Below, in pieces: positions 51,249-61,031 of a stretch of 64,000 nt of DNA. A program made the translations under genes and the position numbers. How positions within the stretch are numbered: position 1 is the stretch's first letter; every line of letters starts with the position of its first letter. The stretch is from Mucilaginibacter gossypiicola. GTDB lineage: Bacteria > Bacteroidota > Bacteroidia > Sphingobacteriales > Sphingobacteriaceae. Where the stretch lies: NCBI RefSeq assembly GCF_900110105.1, contig NZ_FOCL01000017.1, positions 80,720-144,719 of the forward strand, in the 5' to 3' direction. Under the pieces are notes generated by a model. It had not been told where the DNA came from and searched no databases. It saw nothing but the letters and a program-made list of their open reading frames with translations.

Positions 51249-53909
51249 CTACTCCTTCGGCAACCCATCCTCAAATCCGCTATCACCGCTGCTTCCAGCT
51301 ATGTCCAGGTTCCAGGCCGAGGTTAAGAAATATGGTGTAGCACCATCTGCATTTTTGTTATTGTAGGTACACTTAATAACCCTGCTTTCGCCCGGCGCTA
51401 ACGAAATATAATTATCGCTGAAGATCACCGGTAAAATATCATCACCGCCCTGCCCTTTTAAAGCGCGCAGGTGCACAAAGAAAGCTACCGCGCTGCCGGT
51501 ATTTTTGATAGTTACGGTGTTTGAAGTACTATCTCCCTCGGTCTTACTGGTTTGGCTAAAGGCCAGTTTGGTTTTAGGCAAAGATTGTAATGCCGAGTAA
51601 TCAGCATAGGCCGACTGCGGTGTGGTGAACCAATTTGATTTTTTCCAGTTCAACTCGTCCTCTTTTTTGGAAAGCCAATACCAGTTGATACTTTTGATTT
51701 CTCCACTTTTGTAACTCAATTCAAGACGTAATAGATAAGTATCAGATAACCCGTTAATAGCGGGCAGGGCGAATAATCTTTTAGAAGCATCCGCACCAAT
51801 ATCAGCAGCTACTGTTTTGCTGAACTTGCTGCTTCCATCCAGATTATAAACATTAGCCTTAACTTTTAAACCTGTAAAGGTTTTCAGGTATGAGTTAATT
51901 ATGGCAACATCATTTGTTTTGTATGAATACATCACATGCAGCGGCTCCATAGCTTTTTTCATACCAAAGTAAGTGCCCGCTGGGTACAGGTAATAATCAT
52001 AAGTATGCCAGATCAATCCCGGCCATGGGTTACTTAACATCCATTGCACCACGCCTGTAGCAGTTTGGTATTTGTTTAACCCGTAAGCTTCCATCATGGC
52101 ACGGTGCGCTTCATAGTTTTGGGCTTGTGCTTTGGCTACGTAATTTTTGATTGACAAAGTTTCCCCGTAACGGCCATAAAGCGCTTTGGTAAATACTTTG
52201 GTTGTACCAAACGAGCCCGTACCGCAATGGTAATTCCAATCAGCCGAAGTTACATTCAGCGAATCTTTAGGAATAAATTTCACAAGACTTTCATAAGGTG
52301 GAATTGATGGCCCCGGTGAAATTTCGGTTGCGAAGCTGTATGTACCGCCAAACTTTTTGGTGGCGTCAGTTTCCCAGTAAATGGGTGGCACCCACTCATA
52401 CGGACCGGCCATTTTCACACCGCTATAGCCCGATACTTTTGATTTACTTTCGTTAGCGGTTGCCAGCAGCGGGTTGGGCCATTTCAGTTGTTTTTCAATT
52501 TTCAGATAGCCGCGCTCTACTGAAGTATCGGTAGGCGGCATATCGCTGCCGTTGAGCCAAACAAACAGACTGGCTTTGTTGCGCAACCAGTACATCACAC
52601 TACTGTCTGATGCCATGGCAACCTTTCGCTCGGCGGCATCCCATTTTTCGGGGTGTTGCCAGGTACCGCAGCACATCCAGCCATTCATCACCATTAATCC
52701 GTATTTATCGCACAGATCGTAAAAATTATCATCTTCCATTTTACCTTCGGAACGGACGATGTTCATATTCATATCGCGCACCAAACGAATCTCCTGCTCC
52801 TGTCTTTCGGGCGATCGGCGCTGAAAAATATCAGGCGACCAGGCCGCACCTCTTAACATAATAGGCTTGCCGTTAATAATGAACTCACGCGATTGATTAT
52901 CATCAATAATTTTAGAAGTAAACTCCCTGATGCCGAAGTTTTCGGCTACTGAATTGCTCAGCTTCTTATCAACCACAGCCGATACTTCAATACGGTTCAG
53001 GTTTGGCTTACCATACTGCCACGGCCACCAGATAGATGGATTTTTAACATTAAGCTGCTTAAACTCAACGGGCGAGAAATTTACATTCTTTGATTCATTG
53101 GCCAGCAAGTGTACTTTTTTCTCGAAGGAAATATTTTCGTTGATCTTTCCTTTTATTACTGCATCCTGTGGTTTATTGGTATAGTTGGTTACCTGTGCAT
53201 CTACCGTTAAATGTGCGATTGCCAGCGATGGCAGATCAAAATCGGTTGTAACCAGTGGGAATTTCAGACCTACTTTATTGTAAGTTTTCACCTCTACATT
53301 GTTGATGATGCCACCATTATAATCCTGCGGATACGGGATCCAATCAGCGTAATCGATGGCCAGGTCGCCATCACGTTTATTCGGGGTGAATGGCCTTAGC
53401 ACTTCAATAGCCAGCGTATTGACGCCACCATAGTTGATGTTTTTGGTAAGATCGAGATCAATGATGCGGTACGGGCCCTTTACCTGGGTTGAATCAGCTA
53501 TTTTAACACCGTTGAGCCAGACATTAGCTTTATAGTTGATACCATGAAGGCGAAGGATCACATTCTTGCCATTCTCAGCAGCAGGTAGCGTGAACTCTTT
53601 CCTAAACCACCACGGCTTATCGAGCTTTGGATCGGCCAGCTTTTCGAGGTTCTTACCCATAAACGGATCAAAATTATATATATGGTTAGCCAATAAGCCC
53701 GCTAAAATAGTTGAAGGCACACTTACCTTATACCAGCCCTGCGTATCAAATTGCTCTTTAGAGATTTCGGTAGCAGTCGCAGGCACTGTAACAGTCGATT
53801 GCATTTGCCAGTCATCTTTCAATAACAGGTTAAAATTTTCCTGTCGCCCCTGGGCAAATATCCCTACGCTGAATAAGGCCATTGCCGATATCAATAATAA
53901 CTTTTTCAT
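51249..53909 (-). CDS. GH2 exo-beta-D-glucosaminidase-like enzyme
   Basis: 886 residues: signal peptide 1-20 (GIFAQ), sugar-binding jelly roll about 50-210, Ig-like domain about 225-330, TIM barrel about 340-640 and two C-terminal beta domains. The barrel motifs fit the exo-beta-D-glucosaminidase (CsxA) branch of GH2: SEGKMEDDNFYDLCDKYGLM (387-406), acid/base Asp456 in WLNGSDMPP (most GH2 use Glu here) and nucleophile Glu529 in FATEISPGPSIPP. Expected activity is release of glucosamine (or possibly mannose) from chitosan-type oligosaccharides. Third gene of MFS-ROK-GH2, 12 bp after the kinase gene, so uptake, phosphorylation and cleavage are linked. Confidence 0.88.
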   Translation of the reverse strand: MKKLLLISAMALFSVGIFAQGRQENFNLLLKDDWQMQSTVTVPATATEISKEQFDTQGWYKVSVPSTILAGLLANHIYNFDPFMGKNLEKLADPKLDKPWWFRKEFTLPAAENGKNVILRLHGINYKANVWLNGVKIADSTQVKGPYRIIDLDLTKNINYGGVNTLAIEVLRPFTPNKRDGDLAIDYADWIPYPQDYNGGIINNVEVKTYNKVGLKFPLVTTDFDLPSLAIAHLTVDAQVTNYTNKPQDAVIKGKINENISFEKKVHLLANESKNVNFSPVEFKQLNVKNPSIWWPWQYGKPNLNRIEVSAVVDKKLSNSVAENFGIREFTSKIIDDNQSREFIINGKPIMLRGAAWSPDIFQRRSPERQEQEIRLVRDMNMNIVRSEGKMEDDNFYDLCDKYGLMVMNGWMCCGTWQHPEKWDAAERKVAMASDSSVMYWLRNKASLFVWLNGSDMPPTDTSVERGYLKIEKQLKWPNPLLATANESKSKVSGYSGVKMAGPYEWVPPIYWETDATKKFGGTYSFATEISPGPSIPPYESLVKFIPKDSLNVTSADWNYHCGTGSFGTTKVFTKALYGRYGETLSIKNYVAKAQAQNYEAHRAMMEAYGLNKYQTATGVVQWMLSNPWPGLIWHTYDYYLYPAGTYFGMKKAMEPLHVMYSYKTNDVAIINSYLKTFTGLKVKANVYNLDGSSKFSKTVAADIGADASKRLFALPAINGLSDTYLLRLELSYKSGEIKSINWYWLSKKEDELNWKKSNWFTTPQSAYADYSALQSLPKTKLAFSQTSKTEGDSTSNTVTIKNTGSAVAFFVHLRALKGQGGDDILPVIFSDNYISLAPGESRVIKCTYNNKNADGATPYFLTSAWNLDIAGSSGDSGFEDGLPKE

Positions 53910-53921
53910 AGTAGATGAGGT

Positions 53922-54776
53922 TTACTTTTGGTTATCATAATACAAGGCAGCTGCACCGATGATGCCGCTGTTTTGCAGTTCCGAGATCTCGATTTTTATG
54001 CGTTCAAGTGTTTTTGAATAGGCAAACGTTTTCACCTGCTGCCACATGGTATCTTTAAAATAGTCAAAAGCATGACTTACCGAACCGCCCAAAATGATCA
54101 GTTCAGGATCATAGGCGTACATCACCATTTTTATCGCATTGCCTACATGTGTACCTAATTCAGCATACAAACGCAAAGCCTGTTCGTCACCTGCCTGTGC
54201 ATCCTTAAAAACCTGTACGCCATCCAGTCCATAAACATTGTTAAAAAACGAACCGCTGCAATAGTATTCTAAAATATGATCGATGTAAGGGAAAAGGCCA
54301 ATTTCGCCGGCACCACAGTTATAACCTGCATATAACTTACCATTAGTGATGATACCCGTACCAAGGCCTGTGCCAAGCGTTACCCCTACCATGCTATCGG
54401 CACCTTTCCCTTTTCCAAAATACAATTCGCCCACGGCAAAGCAGTTGGCATCATTATTTACATAAACTGGAATATTATAACGCTCCTGCATCAGCTTTTT
54501 CAAGTGCACTTCCTTCCACGAGGGAATGTACTGCACATCGTAAACAATGCCTTCGGCTACATCCACAACGCTGGGTACCCCTATTCCAATTGCGCTGGCC
54601 ATATTATTCTTCAAAAGGATATCAACAACGGCATAAATATCATTCAATACATCCTCCACGCTTCCATCGCTTTTAATTCGTTGCGATACTATGTTGCCGA
54701 TAGTGTTATTATCAACCACAGCGCCGCGGATATTGGTAGCGCCCAGATCAATGCCTATAACTTTTATATTGTTCAT
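53922..54776 (-). CDS. ROK family sugar kinase
   Basis: 284 residues with the two ATP-binding segments of ROK kinases: GIDLGATNIRGAVVD (8-22) and LGTGLGTGII (134-143), and catalytic Asp109 in VNNDANCFAVGE. Likely phosphorylates glucose, N-acetylglucosamine, glucosamine or a related sugar released by the neighbouring GH2. The usual ROK zinc motif CxCGxxGCxE is absent: after GAGEIG (155-160) comes YIDHILEYYCSGSFF. Zinc-free ROK members exist, so it may still be active. Between the MFS and GH2 genes with gaps of 8 and 12 bp. Confidence 0.9.
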   Translation of the reverse strand: MNNIKVIGIDLGATNIRGAVVDNNTIGNIVSQRIKSDGSVEDVLNDIYAVVDILLKNNMASAIGIGVPSVVDVAEGIVYDVQYIPSWKEVHLKKLMQERYNIPVYVNNDANCFAVGELYFGKGKGADSMVGVTLGTGLGTGIITNGKLYAGYNCGAGEIGLFPYIDHILEYYCSGSFFNNVYGLDGVQVFKDAQAGDEQALRLYAELGTHVGNAIKMVMYAYDPELIILGGSVSHAFDYFKDTMWQQVKTFAYSKTLERIKIEISELQNSGIIGAAALYYDNQK

Positions 54777-54784
54777 GTATATGT

Positions 54785-56023
54785 TTATGCTTTGTTGTCA
54801 AAAAAAGTCTTATTAGTAACCAGCGGCTTAGCCCAAAAACCGATGCTAAGCATATAGCCGAAGGTGATGTACAGGAAACACATGCCTTCACGCAATCCAA
54901 ACCAACTTCCCAAACCGCCTATCAACAATTGAACAACTGCACCGCCAATGATGCCAGTAACCAGGATCCCCGCAAATGAGCCATGATCTTCAGATACAGA
55001 ACTTAACGCCAGTGAAAATATAATAGGATACATTACCGACATGAAGAAACCCACTATTGAAAATGAATACAGTGATGTTTGCGGCCCACCGAATAATCCG
55101 AGCGACAAGAAGATAAGCGCCAGTATCGTAAAGATCACCAGTAGTTTTCGGCTGTCCATCAGCTTGAGTAAAAACAAGCCCAAAATGCCGCCGGCTGTCA
55201 TCAATCCCCAAAAATAAGCAACCGCCCTGGCTCCGGTTGTTTGCGAATCAAATTTGTGATACCGCAATAAAAACTCCGACATCCACCAACTTACCCCCTG
55301 TTCGCTTCCCACATAACAAAACAGTGCTATGAAGTAGGCTATCACTACCGGTTTTTTAAAAAGAGCGATGTGAGTTTTCCATGGTCCGGCTTTTTCATCG
55401 CTGGCCAGTTCAACTTTTGGGAACCTGGATATCAGCATGATCACTACCATAGCCAAACATATCACAGCGAACAACCAATACAACGAAATCCATGGCATCG
55501 TTGTGGGCACATGCGCCTCAAGTAACGGAAAAAGCCCTCCTTTGCCTCTTCCCATGTTTTTAACCATGTAAGAGTAAACCAGCGGACTAACAAATGAAGC
55601 TCCTCCAAATATCAATTGCGCCAATACTGATGTAAAAGCATAATTTTCTTCCCCGCCCGATGTACGGAGCAATGGATTAATCACTACCTGTAACATCGCC
55701 ATCCCGCAACCTATCAGGAATAACGATAATATGGCAGTTAGATAGTTTGGATAAACGGCAAGTAATAACGAGCCCATAAATGCCACTACAAAAGCAGCTA
55801 TCATGATGGACTTTTCATTATACTTTTGAACCAGCATACTTGATGGAATTGACATCACCCCATAGGCTATAAAAAAAGCGAAGGGCAATAATCCAGCCAT
55901 CGCATCGCTCAGTTTAAAATCTTTAATAAATTCGGGCGAAAGCGGGCCGATGATATTGGTTAAAAATGAAATAACAAAAAACGTAAGCATGATCAGCGTT
56001 ACGATATAGTAGTTTTTTTTCAT
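54785..56023 (-). CDS. Sugar MFS transporter (FucP/GluP-like)
   Basis: 412 residues, 12 predicted helices, of the FucP/glucose-galactose branch of the major facilitator superfamily common in Bacteroidota. Seen: GPLSPEFIKDFKLSDAMAGLLPFAFFIAYGVMSIP (in part, 26-60), GMAMLQVVINPLLR, QGVSWWMSEFLLRYH and VGFFMSVMYPIIFSLAL. Probably a proton-coupled importer of the monosaccharide used by the ROK kinase next door. First gene of the three-gene operon; a perfect 22-bp palindrome lies about 100 bp upstream. Confidence 0.9.
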   Translation of the reverse strand: MKKNYYIVTLIMLTFFVISFLTNIIGPLSPEFIKDFKLSDAMAGLLPFAFFIAYGVMSIPSSMLVQKYNEKSIMIAAFVVAFMGSLLLAVYPNYLTAILSLFLIGCGMAMLQVVINPLLRTSGGEENYAFTSVLAQLIFGGASFVSPLVYSYMVKNMGRGKGGLFPLLEAHVPTTMPWISLYWLFAVICLAMVVIMLISRFPKVELASDEKAGPWKTHIALFKKPVVIAYFIALFCYVGSEQGVSWWMSEFLLRYHKFDSQTTGARAVAYFWGLMTAGGILGLFLLKLMDSRKLLVIFTILALIFLSLGLFGGPQTSLYSFSIVGFFMSVMYPIIFSLALSSVSEDHGSFAGILVTGIIGGAVVQLLIGGLGSWFGLREGMCFLYITFGYMLSIGFWAKPLVTNKTFFDNKA

Positions 56024-56121
56024 TAAATGGTTGATTATAGTTGAGTTCGACTTTAACTAAGATCGTTAAAAATTAATTGGCGGAATAATTTTACAAAAAC
56101 TTATTTAAATTGTTACATATT

Positions 56122-56143
56122 CTTTTTAAAATATTTTAAAAAG
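56122..56143 (-). promoter_or_regulatory. Perfect 22-bp palindrome, candidate operator
   Basis: Half-site CTTTTTAAAAT followed directly by its reverse complement. It sits in the divergent gap between the MFS operon (start 56023) and the AI-2E gene (start 56253). Sequence is AT-rich but exact symmetry over 22 bp suggests a dimeric regulator site. Confidence 0.45.
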
Positions 56144-56252
56144 GCAAAAGACAATCGATATTGCTATTCTCTTAACATCCGCTTAACCTTAAATTACAGC
56201 CAATCAAAACATTTAAGGCGCTATTATGTGTTAATGAACAAACACCTGCTGT

Positions 56253-57293
56253 ATGACCCCAAGAAAAGAAAAAGAACTTACTTATATTGAAAAAGTATGG
56301 CACACTGTAGCCATTGTCGCCCTATTGGTTGTAGTAATATTGATAGCACGCGTTGCATTTAACGTACTGCTTATGATCCTGTCGGGCGCGCTTATTGCCA
56401 CTTATTTTCATGGACTTGGCGATCTTATTGAACGAAATACCAAAATGCGCAGAAGGTACGCTATGATCATATCTGTAGTCGGCTCGTTTTTAATTGTAGC
56501 AGGCTTGTTTTATTTGATGGGAACAACCATACAGCATCAAATAGCCTTACTCAAAGATACACTCCCGCATACCGTTAATAATTTCAAGACCAAACTGGCA
56601 TCAAACCCAACGGGGCAACAGATACTTGACTATTTTTCAGGCGATAATGATCCTGATAAAGTAGTGGTTACGGTACAACACTTTTTCAGCACCAGTTTTG
56701 GCGTGCTTGGCGATATTTATATCATCCTGTTCCTGAGTATCTTTTTCACCACCAATCCTGATGTTTATAAAAACGGGATCCTGATGCTGCTGTCTGATAA
56801 GAAAAAGCCTTTAGGACAGGACATTATGGACAGGATCAGTATTTCATTGAAAGGCTGGCTCAAGGGGATGCTGTTATCAATGGTATTGCTGGGCGTGCTG
56901 CTTACAACCGGTTTAAGTATCATGGGTATTCCGGCGGCATTGATTTTGGCTTTGTTTGCAGGAATGTTAAAGATTATCCCAAACCTGGGTTCGGTTATAG
57001 CCATGATCCCCGGCGTATTGCTTGCACTTACCGTGGGCACTAACACGGCCATTATAGTCGCCCTAATATATGTTGTATCGCAAACTATAGTGAGCAATAT
57101 TGTGGTGCCGATAGTGCAAAACCGCATGATTAACCTGCCGCCAGCCCTCACTATCATCAGCCAGGTAGTAATGGGTACACTTTCGGGTGTGCTGGGTATC
57201 ATATTAGCTGTACCTATTGTGGCTATTATTGTAATTTTGGTTGATGAGCTGTATGTCAAAAAACTTGGCGATGCTGAGATAATAGCACATTAA
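56253..57293 (+). CDS. AI-2E family (PerM-like) membrane transporter
   Basis: 346 residues with about eight helices and the family's conserved C-terminal blocks: LKGWLKGMLLSMVLLGVLLT, PAALILALFAGMLKIIPNLGSVIAMIPGVLLAL (in part), VSNIVVPIVQNRMINLPPALTI and GVLGIILAVPIVAI. The family exports autoinducer-2 or acts as a sodium/proton antiporter in different species; the substrate here is open. Directly followed, after 5 bp, by a CDF transporter gene, so the two are one unit. Confidence 0.92.
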   Translation: MTPRKEKELTYIEKVWHTVAIVALLVVVILIARVAFNVLLMILSGALIATYFHGLGDLIERNTKMRRRYAMIISVVGSFLIVAGLFYLMGTTIQHQIALLKDTLPHTVNNFKTKLASNPTGQQILDYFSGDNDPDKVVVTVQHFFSTSFGVLGDIYIILFLSIFFTTNPDVYKNGILMLLSDKKKPLGQDIMDRISISLKGWLKGMLLSMVLLGVLLTTGLSIMGIPAALILALFAGMLKIIPNLGSVIAMIPGVLLALTVGTNTAIIVALIYVVSQTIVSNIVVPIVQNRMINLPPALTIISQVVMGTLSGVLGIILAVPIVAIIVILVDELYVKKLGDAEIIAH

Positions 57294-57298
57294 CCAAC

Positions 57299-58231
57299 AT
57301 GGCATCGTCACAAAAATCGATATATAGCGCATTGATTGCCAACCTGCTGATAGCAATAACAAAGTTTATTGCTGGTATTGTTGGTCGCAGCGGATCGATG
57401 ATCTCCGAGGGGATCCACTCGCTGGTTGATACTGCTAATGAATTGTTACTATTGCTCGGCTTGCACCGGGCACGGAAAGAACCCGACAAAACACATCCCT
57501 TTGGTTACGGTAAGGAGCTTTATTTCTGGTCGTTCATAGTGTCTATCATGATATTTGGCCTTGGCGGAGGGCTATCCATTTACCAGGGCATCTTACATAT
57601 TCGCGAACCTGAACCTTTGGGTGATCCTACGATGAGTTATATCGTTTTGGGACTATCCATTATATTTGAAGGCTCGTCGCTCATTATTGCCCTGAAAGAA
57701 TTTAATGCAATACGGGGAGATCAAAGCTGGTGGGATACGGTTGTAAAAAGCAAAGATCCATCAACATTTTTAGTGATGTTTGAAGATAGCGCTGCCGTTG
57801 CAGCTTTATTCATTGTAGGCATTTGCATGTTCCTGAACCACCGTTATCATATGCCAGTACTTGATGGTGTAGCGTCATTATTGGTTGGACTGATATTGGT
57901 TGGCGTTTCGGCAATTTTAGCAAGAGAAAGTAGAAGTTTGCTTATGGGCGAAGGTATCTCATCCGAATCCCGTACCAAAATCACTGCACTGGTTGAACGG
58001 GACAGGGCAGTTTTAAAAGTGATGCATATGCTGTCAACCTACCAATCGCCGGATGAAATTATTTTGATGCTGATAGTCGCTTTTAAAGAAAATCTTGATA
58101 CACAGCAAATCAACGAAGCTATCGACCGCATCCGCGATTGTATTAAACATGAGTTTAGTTTAGTACGCTTTGTGCTGGTACAGCCCGAAACATTTTCGGC
58201 AGAAATTACTGAAACAGGCAGCGTACTTTAA
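57299..58231 (+). CDS. Cation diffusion facilitator (CDF) transporter
   Basis: 310 residues, six-helix metal exporter, likely for Zn, Mn, Co or Fe, driven by proton exchange. Metal-site residues: HSLVD (His40, Asp44) in EGIHSLVDTANEL and a second pair in MFEDSAAVAALF (Glu and Asp in place of the usual D/H). Also HPFGYGKELYFWSFI (62-76). A short cytoplasmic domain follows (about 215-300). Co-transcribed with the AI-2E gene; the next gene starts 36 bp later. Confidence 0.92.
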   Translation: MASSQKSIYSALIANLLIAITKFIAGIVGRSGSMISEGIHSLVDTANELLLLLGLHRARKEPDKTHPFGYGKELYFWSFIVSIMIFGLGGGLSIYQGILHIREPEPLGDPTMSYIVLGLSIIFEGSSLIIALKEFNAIRGDQSWWDTVVKSKDPSTFLVMFEDSAAVAALFIVGICMFLNHRYHMPVLDGVASLLVGLILVGVSAILARESRSLLMGEGISSESRTKITALVERDRAVLKVMHMLSTYQSPDEIILMLIVAFKENLDTQQINEAIDRIRDCIKHEFSLVRFVLVQPETFSAEITETGSVL

Positions 58232-58267
58232 TTGTATATTAGCAATAACATTATAAACATCCTACTC

Positions 58268-58591
58268 ATGCAAGAACAAAAATTTCATTACGCAACAGTA
58301 ACCGAAGCTATAACCAAATTAAAAGAACAAGGCTACACCCATGAATTTAGCCTTGAGGGCGATCACCTTAAAGCAGGTGCAGAAACTTTCCAGGTAAAGG
58401 AATTTGAGATTGTAGACCTGTACCGCTACGAAGGCCCTTCTGACCCTGCCGATGAAGCCATAGTTTATGCTCTTGCATCTACCGACGGTATTAAAGGTAC
58501 ACTGGTAACGGGCTACGGCATTTCTACCGATGAAGCCACTATCGAAACACTCAAGAATTTACATTATAAGTATCAACAAGGCCAGCAATAA
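58268..58591 (+). CDS. Small PRPP-synthetase-like annotated protein
   Basis: 107 residues from ATG 58268 (MQEQKFHYATVTEAI). A compact soluble alpha/beta protein: ATVTEAITKLKEQGYTHEFS, VKEFEIVDLYRYEGPSDPAD and GTLVTGYGISTDEAT. Homologues are common in Bacteroidota, sometimes labelled phosphoribosylpyrophosphate synthetase, but it lacks PRPP-synthetase motifs, so that name is not supported. Function unknown. It follows the CDF gene closely and probably shares its transcript. Confidence 0.8.
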   Translation: MQEQKFHYATVTEAITKLKEQGYTHEFSLEGDHLKAGAETFQVKEFEIVDLYRYEGPSDPADEAIVYALASTDGIKGTLVTGYGISTDEATIETLKNLHYKYQQGQQ

Positions 58592-58717
58592 TCTGGCCTT
58601 TAAAGCGTAGCGCGCCACTCCGTTTTGATTATAGTTGCTGATACTTTTACAGCATTTTATACCGATAAATTTCATGTATTTGGTTTGCAGGCCCTATATT
58701 GGTAATCTTGTGACATA

Positions 58718-59812
58718 ATGAAAAACAGGATATTCTTTACCTTTGTCTTATCTATTTTCTGCGTGTTGCAAAGCAATGCAAAACCCAAAGTTGATACCAT
58801 TTTTGCGGCCAGTTTGCAACCAATTGGGCGTACACTAATTAACAGCCAGCATAACCTTGCCCTCATTACTTCAGGCGCTCATTTTGGTTTTAGTTTTAAG
58901 GGAAATGAATGCGCCGTATATGTAAGCATAGCGGATGCCGGAAGCCATAATTACCTGCAATACGAACTTGACGGCACTTATCAAAAACGGATCAGGGTAG
59001 ACGGAAATGCAAAGGGGCCAATTATCATTAAAGCCAATAATGCAGGCACCCACCGAATCTGGATCTATAAAGCAACGGAAGCAACAACAGGTGCTTTGAT
59101 TTTTTCGAAGATTGCTGCAGAAGACATTAAAAGTCTGGCTGTTCCCAAACTCCCGCTTATTGAGTTTATCGGGAACAGTATTACCTGCGGCGCGGCGGCA
59201 GATGATTCAGAGATACCTTGTGGAACCGGCGATTATCAGGACCATCACAATGCTTATATGGCTTACGGACCAAGCGTTGCAAGGGCTTTAAACGCCAATT
59301 TTATTCTATCCAGTGTTAGCGGCATAGGCGTTTACCGTACCTGGAACAAAGATTCCCCCTCCATGCCGCTGGTATATGAAAATACCAATTTGCAGGAAAA
59401 CGATTCGCTGAAATGGGATTTTAAAACTTATCAACCTAAAATTGTAAGCATTGCATTAGGCACCAATGACATGAGCAATGGCGATGGTACCGCAAGGGCA
59501 CCATTTGATACAGTACGCTTTGTTAATGATTACGTAAAGTTTGTGCAACTGATTAAATCAAAATATCCCAAAGCTCAAATAGCCCTGCTTTCCAGCCCGA
59601 TGATAAAAGGAAATTCGAGGGAGATCTTGCAAAGATGCCTGAGCAGGGTGAAAACAGCTATTGATACAAGTCATCCTGCAGATAAAACTGTTGCTACTTT
59701 CTTTTTTCAGCCGATGGAGCCGCATGGTTGCTCGGGACATCCCAGTGTTGCTGATCATCAAATATTGGCACAGGAACTTAAACCATTTTTTGAAGGTTTA
59801 CTGAAACAATAA
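58718..59812 (+). CDS. CE2-like SGNH acetyl esterase, secreted
   Basis: 364 residues: signal peptide 1-21 (QSNAK), N-terminal jelly roll about 30-140, then an SGNH hydrolase domain. This two-domain plan defines carbohydrate esterase family 2, which deacetylates xylan or mannan oligosaccharides. Nucleophile Ser154 in FIGNSITCG; ALGTND (block III Asn); His341 in CSGHPSVADH. The usual Asp two or three residues before the His is replaced (CSGH), consistent with the Ser-His dyad known in some CE2 enzymes. Single gene with a terminator at 59847-59878. Confidence 0.88.
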   Translation: MKNRIFFTFVLSIFCVLQSNAKPKVDTIFAASLQPIGRTLINSQHNLALITSGAHFGFSFKGNECAVYVSIADAGSHNYLQYELDGTYQKRIRVDGNAKGPIIIKANNAGTHRIWIYKATEATTGALIFSKIAAEDIKSLAVPKLPLIEFIGNSITCGAAADDSEIPCGTGDYQDHHNAYMAYGPSVARALNANFILSSVSGIGVYRTWNKDSPSMPLVYENTNLQENDSLKWDFKTYQPKIVSIALGTNDMSNGDGTARAPFDTVRFVNDYVKFVQLIKSKYPKAQIALLSSPMIKGNSREILQRCLSRVKTAIDTSHPADKTVATFFFQPMEPHGCSGHPSVADHQILAQELKPFFEGLLKQ

Positions 59813-59846
59813 TTTTTAAGTGATCGATCGTAAGTAATGTCCACAA

Positions 59847-59878
59847 AAAAAGCCGTTCTCTTACGAAAACGGCTTTTT
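59847..59878. terminator. Bidirectional terminator
   Basis: AAAAAGCCGTT (59847-59857) pairs with AACGGCTTTTT (59868-59878) between convergent CE2-like and manC genes; T-run on both strands. Confidence 0.8.
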
Positions 59879-59937
59879 CTATTGTTAATTCGCTAAAATG
59901 ATTAATGTACCGAAAACATGTTCGCCCTTGATATTAG

Positions 59938-61023
59938 CTATACATACTCAACGCCAAATTTGCTTTTTACATCGGCAACAATTTGTTTTACAGTTTGCTC
60001 CTGATCGCGCGGACAAATGAGCAGGGTATCGTTAGCTTCAACTACAATATAATTGTTTAAACCTTGCAATATTACCAGCTTATTGCCCGGCATGTTTACC
60101 ACGCAATTTGATGAATTTTGCATGATCACTTTTTCATTTGAGTTTACTGCGTTACCCGCCCCATCTTTTTCAGACAGTTCATATATGGAGGCCCAGGTAC
60201 CCAGGTCGCTCCACCCAAAATCAGATGGCAATACATAAACATTGCCTGCTTTTTCCATCACGCCATAGTCTATGGATGTATTAATACAATGCTGATAAGC
60301 CTGGTTTATATGAGCAACCTCTTGTTCTGTGTTATACACCAACCGGGCATCATCAAAAATATCATGCAAGTCGGGCATATAAGTTTCAAATGCTTTCAAT
60401 ATTGATTTAGCCGACCACACAAAGATCCCTGCATTCCATAAAAAATCGCCGCTTTGAATAAAGCCCCTTGCAATATCCAGTGTTGGTTTTTCTGTAAAAT
60501 TTTTCACCTTGTGAAAATCATTATTAATAACAATGTCGCTATACTGAATGTAGCCATAGCCAGTATCCGGCCTGGATGGTTTAATCCCCAATGTTACCAG
60601 GCAATGATGTTCGGTTGCTGTTTTTAACGATTTATCCAGAGCGTTTATAAACGCATCTTCATTAAGTATTTGCTGATCAGACGGGGCTACGACAATTACC
60701 GCGTCAGGATTCAGGCTTTCTATCTTAAAACATCCATAAGCTATGCACGGGGCAGTATTTCGCATTACCGGTTCAGTCACAATCTGCTGATCTGTTATAT
60801 CCGGTAATTGCTCTTTAACCAATTGGGTGTAGCTTTCGTTAGTTAATATGAATATATTTTCTTTTGGACATACTTTTGAAAGACGCTGATAAGTCTCCTG
60901 GATCAGTGTTTTCCCGTTGCCAATGATATCGATAAATTGCTTGGGGTACACCGTACGACTTATTGGCCAAAAACGGCTTCCTACGCCCCCTGCTAAAATT
61001 AATGCGTAATGGTTCTTGTTCAT
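59938..61023 (-). CDS. manC: Mannose-1-phosphate guanylyltransferase
   Basis: Makes GDP-mannose from mannose 1-phosphate and GTP, feeding GDP-fucose synthesis. 361 residues: nucleotide-binding start LAGGVGSRFWPISRTVYPKQF (10-30, Bacteroidota variant of GGxGxRLWPxSR), TEPVMRNTAPCIAYG, VVAPSDQQI, TGYGYIQ, FTEKP, FLWNAGIFVW and YGVMEKAGNVYVLPSDFGWSDLGTW. It lacks the C-terminal isomerase domain of bifunctional ManC/AlgA. Third in line after gmd and fcl, 8 bp from fcl. Confidence 0.95.
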   Translation of the reverse strand: MNKNHYALILAGGVGSRFWPISRTVYPKQFIDIIGNGKTLIQETYQRLSKVCPKENIFILTNESYTQLVKEQLPDITDQQIVTEPVMRNTAPCIAYGCFKIESLNPDAVIVVAPSDQQILNEDAFINALDKSLKTATEHHCLVTLGIKPSRPDTGYGYIQYSDIVINNDFHKVKNFTEKPTLDIARGFIQSGDFLWNAGIFVWSAKSILKAFETYMPDLHDIFDDARLVYNTEQEVAHINQAYQHCINTSIDYGVMEKAGNVYVLPSDFGWSDLGTWASIYELSEKDGAGNAVNSNEKVIMQNSSNCVVNMPGNKLVILQGLNNYIVVEANDTLLICPRDQEQTVKQIVADVKSKFGVEYV

Positions 61024-61031
61024 GTTTAGCT

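Noticed and set aside
58268..58591. Annotation as phosphoribosylpyrophosphate synthetase
   Set aside because: At 107 residues it lacks the PRPP-binding and ATP motifs of that enzyme.
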